Of a DNA stretch of 64,000 nt, positions 1 to 32,000 are shown in pieces. The stretch covers positions 15,123,201-15,187,200 of the forward strand of contig NC_087252.1 in the NCBI RefSeq assembly GCF_037042905.1. Direction: 5' to 3'. Source of the DNA: Lytechinus pictus. Its lineage: Eukaryota > Echinodermata > Echinoidea > Temnopleuroida > Toxopneustidae. The first letter of the stretch is position 1. Each line of letters opens with the position of its first letter. The notes beneath the pieces were generated by a model that ran no database searches, was not told the origin of the DNA, and was given only the letters and a program-made list of their open reading frames with translations. A program made the position numbers and the translations under genes.

Positions 1-405
1 GTAGATGTAGTTTATTTTCAATTGGTCTAATGCCAATTACCAACTCGTCTACTATCATTTGGTCTACCATCAGTTCGTCCACTATCCATATGGTCTAAAT
101 GCCATTTTGTCCACTCACCATTTTATCTAATAACCAGTAGGTCCAATGGCCATTTAGTTCATATTCCACTTGGTCCAATTGGAGTTGGTGATAATTAGGC
201 AAAATGAATTAAAATAAAATGGATATTAGACCAACTGGTTACGAGACAAAATGGTCACAGACAAATTTGTGATTACACAAAGTGATGATTGGACCAAATG
301 GTTGTTAGACGAAAAGTTGATGGATGTAATGGCATTAGACTAAATGAAGGTAGACTATATAGTGGACGAGTTTGCAATAGATGAATTGGCAATTTACCAA
401 TGAAA
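1..405. repeat. Foldback satellite of TTGGTCTA-type units
   Basis: Degenerate short units reading ATTTGGTCTA or GTCCACTA fill the left half (about 20-190). The complementary form (TAGACCAAATGG, GTAGACTATATAGTGGAC) fills the right half (about 225-370), so the block folds on itself around 200-215. No coding potential is seen. It resembles a foldback element built from a satellite. The left end may lie outside the window. Confidence 0.6.
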
Positions 406-456
406 ACAGGGTCTTGCAATCAGGTGGAAAATATCCACTAAACCATTACTTATGCT

Positions 457-614
457 GCAGTCACATTTCCCCAACAGCCGCTGTATGGCAAGTCGAAAAG
501 AGCAATTTTATCTACTTTTTATGCAATCCATCCATAAGTAGCTGGTACAAAAAATGTTAAAACAGCCGTTTTCGACTCGCCGTACGGCGACCGTAGGGAA
601 AATGTCACAGCACT
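457..614. mobile_element. Short TIR element, family E (diverged copy)
   Basis: The ends read GTCACATTTCCCC and GGGAAAATGTCAC in inverted orientation. The interior shares GGCAAGTCGAAAA, AGCTGGTACAAAA and AACAGCCGTTTTCGACTCGCCGTACGG (here split) with the clearer copy at 1498-1651. It is a non-autonomous MITE-like element. Confidence 0.55.
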
Positions 615-1239
615 TACTCGCTGCTTTCAAATAAACACTCGGGGAAAGAGACTCCTTTTCAAAAGAACAAATTTCCTTAATTTATTCTTGATCTAAAGTA
701 CACATCAAAAATATGACATTTCAAGCATCGTGAACATCTATATATATAACATTCCAAAATCACCAAAAAACAATCCTATCATTGAACACCATGATTTATC
801 ATTTTCTGTACATTTTCTTAATGTGCGAATTCTGAATCATGATTTTAATCAATATTTTGTGAATTCCTTCACTCCACGAACATTATCACTTTCTTTATCT
901 TTTCATTCAGAATGAAAGAAATATATGAAGAACAAATGAAAGTAAAGTATGTTCAATATTACTAAATGTCCAAAACTGAAACAGCGTAGATAGTATAGAA
1001 ATAACATAGTATAAATATTCAATTGGCCATTCGTAAATCTTTGCAAAAATAATTTGTACATGCTTCAAATAAACATTGTCCATCTTTATGAAATTGGCGC
1101 AAATGGTTTACAAACAACTAAGGAGATACAAATTCATTTTAGTCTGTACAGCCTTGAATATGAACAATCCGTCAAAAAAAAAGAGTCCATGCAAATTATT
1201 TGATAAATGATTACATTCATTGGTATCAAGTTTACAACT

Positions 1240-1790
1240 TGTTATTCTGGAGGTTCATTCTTCAGAAGCTACAAATACTCCAAAATTTTGATATTCTGAA
1301 TATTCATTAATCCAATGGTTTGTTAATCCTAAAAAGAAATAAGGTTCGTTTTATTCTGAAGTTTCGTTAGACTAAACACGAAATAAGGTTCAATATTCCA
1401 AAGGTTTGATAGTCCAAAAGTGTAGTAAGGTTCGCATAGTTCATAACTTATTTTTATTGAAATGAAACTTATTCTTTTTCGGACTATCAAATCTTATACC
1501 TCGGTCACATTTGATCTGAGGCAAGTCGAAAACAGCCGTTTTATTCATTTTTATTCAAACCACCTAATGTACATGCAGCTGGTACAAAAATTTTAAAACA
1601 GCTGTTTTCAACTCGCCGTACGGCTGCGGTAGAGCAAATGTGACCGAGGTATTAGGAAAATAAACCTAATTTCATTTGAGGACCAAGATACTTTATTCCA
1701 CTGTAAGATTAACAAACCTTCAGAATAATACCACCAATGTTCAGATTAACAAACAATTTTTAATTTTTTCCAACTAACAAATTAACATCT
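1240..1790. repeat. Degenerate foldback flanking a family E element
   Basis: The left part carries repeated phrases such as TTCTGAAG, GGTTTGTTAATC and AAATAAGGTTCG. The right part (1655-1760) carries the complements, for example GATTAACAAACCTTCAGAATAA. The family E element at 1498-1651 sits between the arms. The arms are imperfect, so this is a weak call. Confidence 0.4.
1498..1651. mobile_element. Short TIR element, family E
   Basis: The terminal inverted repeats are ACCTCGGTCACATTTG at the left and CAAATGTGACCGAGGT at the right, a perfect 16-bp pair. The interior has the same GGCAAGTCGAAAACAGCC and CTCGCCGTACGG segments as the copy at 457-614. There is no ORF; it is a non-autonomous DNA element. 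Confidence 0.7.
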
Positions 1791-2088
1791 TGGTATATGC
1801 AATTTGCTGTTTTGAAATAAGGTAACTTTGGAATAACCAGCGTATACCATTATCAACCTACATGTACAACTGTCAAGAATAACAACAAAAATATAACATT
1901 CCTTTTCTTTAGAGACATAATAAAGCATTGTTTACATATAAGATCTTAGCAGTGGACCAGTGTCATTGTAATAAGTAGATGAGAACATTACCCCATTCTC
2001 ATCCACTTTTCTTGAACATGGTTTCCCTTAAATCAGTAAAGAAAACCAGTTTAGAAGATTGCTTCACTCGCGTCCTCATCACCATCTC

Positions 2089-2234
2089 CTGGGCCCCATT
2101 GCATAACTTTGCCATCCAATGGTAACTACCATGGTAACGCTGAGCACCAACCAATCAAAATCAAGGATTCCATGCAAGTTAACATTGGATGGCAAAGTAT
2201 ACCCATAATGGTAACTTTTATGTAATGGGACCCT
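2089..2234. mobile_element. Short foldback element, family P (old copy)
   Basis: It starts TGGGCCCCATTGCATAAC and ends TTATGTAATGGGACCC. The interior has GGTAACTACCATGGTAAC and the AGCACCAACCAATCAAAATCAAGG-like centre (here split) typical of family P copies at 10770, 56599 and 57940. It is more diverged than those. Confidence 0.55.
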
Positions 2235-2937
2235 GAATTTGGTTTTCAGAACCACTTCATGTAAAGTGGTCTTATTTCCGTGGGAACACTCTCTATTGGA
2301 GTCACATGTTTTGCGCTAAATTTGAAATCACAGGGCAGGCATTCTACACAAAGTGGCTTGTATTCCAAACTCAGATTTGATTCAAACTCTGGTTTAAAGT
2401 TGTGGTTTATCTACATGTATGGGTAGCCAATAGTGGCATAAATCTCTAACAGTAGAACTTCAATGTATAGGCTCATTTTTCTCTCAAATCATTCTTAACA
2501 GACTGTTTCCGAAGGACAAATAAGATAGCTTTCTTCACCATTCACAAGTTAGGAAAGAGCACAGTAAACATAAGAAACATATGATGTAAGAAAAAATTTG
2601 ACATTTTGTGCTTTCCGTAATTTAGCAGAGTTAGACCATGGTCTAACTTAAACCTGACTTCAGAATACAGGCCAGTGTGAACCGAGTAGCGTGCCCAACG
2701 TGCAAACATTTATCATAATTCCGTGCAATAATCGCTTCCCTAAGACCGGCGGTATCCTCACCTACACTTAAACCAGTTTAACAAGGCAGAGAGGTCTTGA
2801 AAACCACATCATGAGGTTGTTTTTCCATACTGGTTTGGAAGACCACTTAGGATCGCTTCGAGCGTCCCCATGACACGTTTAAGTTGGTTTCCACTGGGAA
2901 TTAAGGACTTTTAAATTATCTGTATCCTTTCAGACTC
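2235..2937. other. No gene seen; diffuse repeat fragments
   Basis: There is no conserved ORF. Short phrases such as CCACTTCATGTAAAGTGG and AACCACATCATGAGG suggest old repeat fragments, but I cannot delimit an element. Confidence 0.4.
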
Positions 2938-3203
2938 CAGGGCCCTGTTGTACAAAGAGTTACGATTGATCCGATCAATCGTAACTATGGCAAGCCCGCA
3001 AAGTCAACATACGAAATGCATGTTTGTTCCAGAAAAATTCTAGATATGAATGCATATCCATAAATTCATTGATTTCTTGACAATTTGGGGTGTTCTCCTT
3101 TGATCACAAAGGACATTTTGCAAATTTCCTGTAGAAAAAATTATTTCCATAGAGTTACGATTGATCGGATCAATCGTAACTCTTTGTACAACGGGGCCCT
3201 GGA
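2938..3203. mobile_element. Short TIR element, family A, copy 1
   Basis: The element is bounded by CAGGGCCC and GGGCCCTGG. Each end has an inner palindrome around GATTGATCCGATCAATCGTAA (split here as GATTGATCCGAT plus CAATCGTAA), followed by TATGGCAAGCC on the left and TGATTGATCGGATCAATC-type sequence on the right. The roughly 190-bp interior is shared with ten other copies in this window. No transposase is encoded; it is a MITE-like foldback element of about 270 bp. Confidence 0.75.
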
Positions 3204-3457
3204 GCCCGTCTTACAATGGGTTGCGATTGATACAATCAACCTCAACTATGGAAAGCCAGCAACATCAACACCTAAAATTCATGTTTGTTCAAAATATTTG
3301 ATAGATATGCTGTTCAACAATACATTCATTGCTTTCTTGGAAAGTGAGGGTGCTACTCTTTGTTTACAAAGGACATTGCGCAATTTATGACACTGATGGA
3401 TTTCTACACATTTGAGGTTGATCACATCAATTGTTACTTTTTGTAAGACGGGGCCTT
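3203..3457. mobile_element. Short TIR element, family A, copy 2
   Basis: It abuts copy 1 directly. The ends are GAGCCCGTCTTACAATGGG and TTTTTGTAAGACGGGGCC. The interior carries the family A phrases GGAAAGCCAGCAA, ATGCATGTTTGTTC-like sequence and TTTGTTTACAAAGGACATT. Short ORFs crossing it are repeat shadows. Confidence 0.7.
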
Positions 3458-3582
3458 GTTGCACTAGTGTGACATGCACTAACTGATGCAATAAAGGAAC
3501 ACTTGCAAGCCCACAATTATTCCAACATATCTAGACTCTATATTGAAATGCTACCTGCTGTGTAGACAATACCTCCACCCCA

Positions 3583-3820
3583 GGTCCTAGTGTTACAAAG
3601 AGTTGTGATCGATCCGATCAATCACAACCATGGAAAGCCAGCAACCCCAGTATCTATAAGTGCATGTGTATGCTCAAAATGTGTTCGAAATGGAAGAACA
3701 TGAATACATGCATCGTTATCTTGACAATGAAGTGTGCTCCTCCAAATTTCCAAAGAGATGTGCACGTTTCTGGTATGAAAAATTATGATATTGATGGTTT
3801 TCCATAGTTGAGGTTGATCT
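3583..3820. mobile_element. Short TIR element, family A, copy 3 (right end lost)
   Basis: The left end reads GTGTTACAAAGAGTTGTGATC with the family A palindrome. The interior matches copies 1 and 2. The right end stops at GAGGTTGATCTGGGCCCG, where the next copy begins, so the terminal palindrome is truncated by its neighbour. Confidence 0.65.
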
Positions 3821-4094
3821 GGGCCCGTCTTACAAAGAGTTACGATTGATCCGATCATCCTCAACTGTATGGAAATCCATCACTGTCTTAATTTTCTCAC
3901 AGAAAATTTGCACAACGTCCATTGTAAACAAAGAGAAGCACACTGAATTTTCAATAAAGTGATGAATGTATGAATATACAGCATATCTAGAAAATATTTT
4001 GAACAAACATGGATTTTAGATGTTGACGTTGCTGGCTTTCCATAGTTGCGATTGATCGGATCAATCGTAGCTCTTTATAAGACGGGTCCCAGGG
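3821..4094. mobile_element. Short TIR element, family A, copy 4 (inverted)
   Basis: It is bounded by GGGCCCGTCTTACAAAGAG and TTTATAAGACGGGTCCCAGGG. The interior runs opposite to copies 1-3: TTTCCATAG/GGCTTTCC phrases are inverted and GTAAACAAAGAG replaces CTTTGTTTAC. With the three preceding copies it makes a cluster of four family A elements in about 1.15 kb. Confidence 0.7.
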
Positions 4095-6182
4095 CTTTTG
4101 TACTGACTTCAACTCCTCGGCTTATAGAAAATGTAGAATATTTCAAGTTTCTGGTACTACTCACAAAAATTACCCCAATTTTCTTCATTTTGAATCAAAA
4201 GTTCAAATCCTTTAGAAACAATAATATGACCAAGGTTTCAAAGGCCATCACGGCTTTGGTCATTCAGCATGTCCCCACTTTTAGCGGTGAATGATACACG
4301 AGTCCCCGATTGGCAAACTACAAGAATGTATGTGTGTGTGGCTTATGCAATGCCAACAGAGTAAATTTCCCCATGGACCTACAAATTAAATATGTATAAT
4401 TCGACCTCATTATTGCACAAAAAAATTAAATACTTTTTTCTCTTGAATAATATCATAACATAATAAAGCAAATCGTGAAAACAACTAAATTCTGTCATTG
4501 TGTCACTGTATTCTTTTTAGTTTACCAATGCCCTTTTCTCACAACGTTCTCTCGACCCTAGACTAAACACCACATTATTTTTAACCCTGTACTATAATTT
4601 TCTCTTTTCTCACAGGCCCAATTGTTCTGCCTAATCCCTGCTAAGGAAATGCTTGCTTTTCTCACTTCAAATTCAGTAATCACAGACTATTGGTAGTCAT
4701 TCATGAGCGTTCATCTCTGATTGGACAACAGCGCCCGTTCAGTTGACCCTACTCTAGGGCATACATCGAGCACCATTCTTGGGTTGGCTCAGATTGTATT
4801 CTCACAGAGAATCTTAACCCTGGACTTTCACGCTAAACACAATCGCTCAGCAAACCCTGCTATTTAGCAGCATTAAATAAATCCTGCACTATAGGTAGGG
4901 ATAGCCCATTTTGCAAAAATGCTTCAGGCAAAGAAATTGGGCTAAGCTTAACCCAAGAATATAGGTGGGGCTTACATTACATTTAGCCCCTCTAATAGTA
5001 CTAAGATAAGGAAAATTTTGCATGTGACACAAGGGTATAAGATCTCTGAATAACACAAGATGATCATGCATCAAATTCTGATGGGGGGGGGGGAGAAATA
5101 TCCTGAAAATTTCAGGCCTATATATAAATTCGGGGAGGGCTTGACTTTTGTTTGCCTTTTGTTTTCATCAAAAAGCTCATTTTGGTCACTCAAAGAAAAA
5201 ACATAAAGAGACACCTATTAAGTTATTTCTTCAAACTAAGAACTTCATTTTATCCACAAAGGGGTAATAAAAACCACACATTTGGTTTCTGAGATTATCA
5301 GGCATTTCTCTAAAATGAAGCAAACCTGTGAAACGAAGGCTATGATTTAGAAAAATACAATTATCCCCAAGTATTATTTTTGAAAATTTGAATAAACATA
5401 ATTTCATATAATGAATTACATAGGAATAAGTGGGGATATGACATCATTGGCTCACTCATTGCATATTCATGAAGACATGCATAGAACTGTTTAAATGGAA
5501 TAATGCAAAACTTTAAAATGTCATACCTTTGCTATTCCCTCTTCGATTTTGATTACATTATATTATGTGTTTATTTTATCTTTTCAAAACCATATTATTT
5601 TCAGCCTGGAATATCCCTTTGAATCATTTAAAACATTTTAAATCGCGTGTTAATCATTTTAAAAATGCTTTCTAAAACAAAGCATTTCCATTGCGCCAAC
5701 CCTGGTTCAAAATGTTTAATTCAAACAGAATTGACAAAAAGAGCCAACAATCAACATGGTTTCCCACTTCATGATCGTAAAGCGCCCAGAATAAAGAGTT
5801 CTATTCTGCACTGTGATAAACTCTTTCCATGTGAGCTGTCTCACGGTTGACAAGACATTTGCTCCGGTGACAATAACTCCAGGTTTTATTTCATCTAAGA
5901 TATAGGGTCAGGGTTGCAATAGGGTTTAATGTTCGGTTTAGGGTTTGGCTTTATAGAATAGGGTATAGTGTTAAATCCAGGGCTGAAGTTGGTCACTCCA
6001 TTAAAGTGTGGAATTAACAGCAGAGCAATAGTCGCCAGAGCAAATATCATGGAACCATTTCATGGCACAGACTATCATCTATTGAGTTGACCAGTGCCGA
6101 TGATGATGGTGATGATGATGATGGTGATGATGATGGTGATGATAATGAGCAGATGCTATGTCTATTGGTGTGATTGTTTCCC
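4095..6182. other. DCAF8 downstream region, no gene seen
   Basis: No conserved exon or delimited element is recognised. The last 150 bases or so (6182 downward on the minus strand) would be DCAF8 3' UTR. A minus-strand AATAAA at 5885-5890, about 295 nt past the DCAF8 stop codon, is a plausible but unproven poly(A) signal. There is a G run near 5082-5092. Confidence 0.4.
6087..6152. repeat. (GAT)n-type microsatellite in the DCAF8 3' UTR
   Basis: This is an imperfect run of GATGATGGT trinucleotides. It lies about 30-95 nt downstream of the DCAF8 stop codon on the transcribed strand and produces the low-complexity Met-rich and Ser-rich ORFs seen in both orientations. Confidence 0.8.
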
Positions 6183-28720
<22,538 letters not shown>

Positions 28721-29044
28721 CTTCACGCCGACCCTACTTCACACCTTGATTACAATACCTAGTTAAAAGAATAGAAAGATATTAATGGTGATTATTCAAT
28801 ACCATTCATACAGCCCATGTAATCTTCAGAGCAACTTATATCTGCAATACATTTAGATGAACAGCTTCGAAAACCCTTTTTACATACATGAAGCTTCCTG
28901 TCGATGTTCTTCTTATTCACAAATTTCCCCCAAGTGAGTGCTCTATTCATCTACATAAATGTAAATATGCTAATTTTGTCTACATATAAATAAAATGAGA
29001 AAAGATCTCCTACATGTACCTGACAACTCCTATCTGACACCACT

Positions 29045-29285
29045 CACACTAGTGCGAGGTTGGTATTTAGTATACTAACCTCGCACAAAGAATCGCATTT
29101 GGCAGTGGATTTCCTAACTGAAGTGGCTACCCTGGGTAAATAAAACATTATTATCATTATTATTATTAGGATTTCCTAGTGGGTCGCATGTGCTGCGACG
29201 CCACTTCTGGCGTCCATAACACACGACTTCTATGGCTTGATTTTTCTGTGCGCGGTGGCATGTAATGAACCCTTCAGTGATCTGA
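29045..29285 (+). repeat. Repeat family C, copy carrying a SINE fragment
   Basis: It starts CACTCACACTAGTGCGAGG, includes the hairpin GCGAGGTTGG...ACCTCGC, and ends GGCATGTAATGAACCCTTC. It is interrupted at 29117-29168. It lies in the DCAF8 5' UTR intron. Confidence 0.6.
29117..29168 (+). mobile_element. 52-bp 5'-truncated SINE insertion
   Basis: The insert ACTGAAGTGGCTACCCTGGG plus an (ATT)n tail equals the last 50 bp of the SINE at 24130-24418. A perfect 10-bp target duplication GGATTTCCTA lies at 29107-29116 and 29169-29178. This is direct evidence for LINE-type target-primed retroposition. Confidence 0.85.
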
Positions 29286-29309
29286 CACCTACCACCTGAC
29301 AACTCTTAC

Positions 29310-30245
29310 CCGGCAACTCCTACATGTATCTGACAACTCCCACCTGACAACTCCCACCTGACAACTCCCACCTGACAACTCCCACCTGACAACTCCCACC
29401 TGACAACTCCTACCTGACAACTCCCACCTGACAACTCCCACCTGACAACTCCCACCTGACAACTCCTACCTGACAACTCCCATCTGACAACTCCTTCCTG
29501 ACAACTCCCACCTGACAACTCCCATCTGACAACTCCCACCTGACAACTCCTACCTGACAACTCCCATCTGACAACTCCTTCCTAACAACTCCCACCTGAC
29601 AACTCCCATCTGACAACTCCCACCTGACAACTCCCACCTGACAACTCCCACCTGACAACTCCTACCTGACAACTCCTACCTGACAACTCCCACCTGACAA
29701 CTCCCACCTGACAACTCCCACCTGACAACTCCTACCTGACAACTCCCATCTGACAACTCCTTCCTGACAACTCCCACCTGACAACTCCCATCAGACAACT
29801 CCCACCTGACAACTCCTATCTGACATCTCCCACCTGACACCTCCCACCTGACAACTCCCACCTGACAACTCCCACCTCACCTGACACCTCCTACCTGACA
29901 ACTCCCACCTGACACCTCCCACCTGACAACTCCCACCTGACAACTCCCACCTGACAACTCCCACCTGACAACTCCCACCTGACAACTCCCATCTGACAAC
30001 TCCTTCCTGACAACTCCCACCTGACAACTCCCACCTGACAACTCCCATCTGACAACTCCCACCTGACAACTCCCACCTGACAACTCCCACCTGACAACTC
30101 CCACCTGACAACTCCCACCTGACAACTCCCACCTGACAACTCCATCTGACAACTCCCACCTGACAACTCCCACCTGACAACTCCCACCTGTCAACTCCCA
30201 CCTGACAACTCCTACTTGACAACTCCTACCTGACAACTCCCAGCT
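29310..30245. repeat. 14-bp minisatellite (about 65 copies)
   Basis: The unit is ACCTGACAACTCCC with variants ATCTGAC, TTCCTGAC and CTACCTGAC. Because 14 is not divisible by 3 and the unit lacks stops, it yields spurious minus-strand ORFs of repeated SGGSCQVGVVRWEL. It fills part of the DCAF8 5' UTR intron. On the DCAF8-sense strand each unit reads CAGGTGGGAG, which resembles a 5' splice site. Confidence 0.95.
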
Positions 30246-30584
30246 AACAAATCCGATTTAGGACAACACCCACCTGACAACTCCTTCCAGAAAATTCCAA
30301 TCTGACAATTCCCAGAAATGTGAGATAAAATTTTAGGGACAGCTTTAGGATAATGTTCTGAATGAGCTTGTAAATATTGGAGCTTTAGTGTGGCAGGCCC
30401 AATTTTTCTTTCAACATTTTGTGATTCAAGCATTAAACATAGAAAAATGAAAATAAAGAAAAGATCTTCATCTTTCTTGGAGGAGGAATGTTCAACAACA
30501 AATTCTATGTCAGGCAAAAAAAAGAAAAGAAAACTTACCAAGAACTTACCAACCCCAAAAAATATCTGACAAAACACTGCCAAC

Positions 30585-30740
30585 CAGTGGTGGATCCGGG
30601 GAGGGGGGGAGGGCACATCCGACCCGTACCCCCCCCCCCCTTTTGAGAGCCATAATCAAAATTTGTAATGTGAGAACCTTTTTTTTTGCTTGTCAAATTT
30701 TCATGTGCCCCCCTTTTGGAAAATCCTGGATCCGCCGCTG
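30585..30740. mobile_element. TIR element with CAG(C/T)GG(C/T)GGATCC ends
   Basis: The left end CAGTGGTGGATCCGGGGA and right end TCCTGGATCCGCCGCTG are inverted. The interior holds C runs and CCTTTTGAGAGCC/CCCCTTTTGG. It lies in the DCAF8 5' UTR intron. Confidence 0.65.
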
Positions 30741-31193
30741 CTCCCAACATTTCCACATATTTCTCTCAAGGGCTCATCATATTTTTTATTTTAGAAAAAA
30801 AAAACAGGTCCTCGATCCCCATTGGGAGATAAAGCACTTTCCCATAAAAAAAATTTCTAAGTAGCTTACAAGAAAAAGTCCTCATATCTTTTGGGAGATC
30901 TCCCATAACAATAATTTTCTAGAAGCAAAAATAAAAGGTTCTTCCTTTCCCCCCCCCCCCTCCTCTTGATGGTCCTGGTTAACCCCTCCCCAAACAATAT
31001 TATTTTCCAAAATGTTCACATAATTTTTCCCCTCGACTTCACAGGTGAGGGCTTAGTCTCCCCCCCCCCCCTCCGGACCTCCATCACCATCTGTCTAATT
31101 TTTTTTTTGAGGGGGGGGGGCAAAAAACTGAAGTAAAAACTGACGAATGGTGCACGGTAGAACATCATATGAACAGCTCAGACACTCACTCAC

Positions 31194-31892
31194 CAGAATG
31201 TCTAACCCTCCATTCCTATAACTGGCACTCTCTCAATGCTCCAACGCTCAGTAACGTTAGAGCTCTCTCTCTCTTTCTCTCATCCGACTTCTGTCTTTGC
31301 CTCGCTTAGATTATTTGCGTCGGAGATCATAGCCATACTCATCCGACATCCAAAGACAAGTCCAGACTACTGAGGAAGATTAGGCGGTGTGTAGATAAAA
31401 AAGAATGAAATAGAATCTATACGATATATGTTGCTTGCTGTGCTCCATCATGCATGTGGAGCACTGTGACTTGCGTGTGCACAACAGTCAACAGAAATCG
31501 CACAAGCCGGTAATGAAATCATGAATAAGTCACTGATCACTCCGGGCCGAGCTCCCGAGTCTAGCCAACTTTTTCGTCTGTGACTCGACTAGCAAGGGAT
31601 AAACATGGCATCATGCATAACCTGTCCTTGTTCATTGAATGAGTGGCATCATGTTTAATTCATTAAAGTCGTTAAATCAAAATACACTACTCACCATTGG
31701 CATTAACTATGCTATCAGATATCAGATCAATCATGAGTTAAGAACACCACATAATAAACAACATCAATCAGGCATGTAATTAAGGATATTTCCGACTTAC
31801 CAAAATCCACAATGCAAAACGTAAACAAATGTCGGTCGCAAAAAAGTACTAGCTTGCTGCCATCAGCGACGTGTTTCACCAGACTTTTAAAA
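31194..31892. promoter_or_regulatory. Candidate bidirectional DCAF8/PSMD9 promoter region
   Basis: DCAF8 runs left and PSMD9 runs right from this interval. A minus-strand splice donor CATTCTG|GTGAGTGAG at 31194/31193 could end a non-coding DCAF8 exon 1 located above 31194 (inference). PSMD9 begins with ATG at 31893. A CT tract lies near 31260-31282. No TATA box stands out. Transcription start sites cannot be fixed from sequence alone. Confidence 0.4.
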
Positions 31893-32000
31893 ATGGCAGC
31901 CCCCATTTCTGCTGACGCTAGGGTGCATGTGCAGGGTTTGATCGCCAGGAAAGATGAAATGGAGGCAGAGATCAAGGCTTTGTTCGAAGTTTTGGAATCT
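31893..32000 (+). CDS. PSMD9: PSMD9 exon 1 (coding part)
   Basis: It encodes [20 protein letters not shown] and [16 protein letters not shown] (36 residues), followed by the donor GTGAGT. No in-frame upstream ATG gives a better start. Confidence 0.9.

Noticed and set aside
3085..3491. ORFs of 101 and 70 residues near 3.1-3.5 kb
   Set aside because: They lie within two adjacent family A elements and repeat in other copies with stops.
29306..30236. Overlapping minus-strand ORFs of repeated SGGSCQVGVVRWEL
   Set aside because: Pure 14-bp minisatellite without stops; identical peptide in three frames, no start context and no conserved domain.
29310..30245. CRISPR-like appearance of regular repeats
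   Set aside because: Repeats are 14 bp and directly adjacent with no spacers, in a eukaryotic intron.
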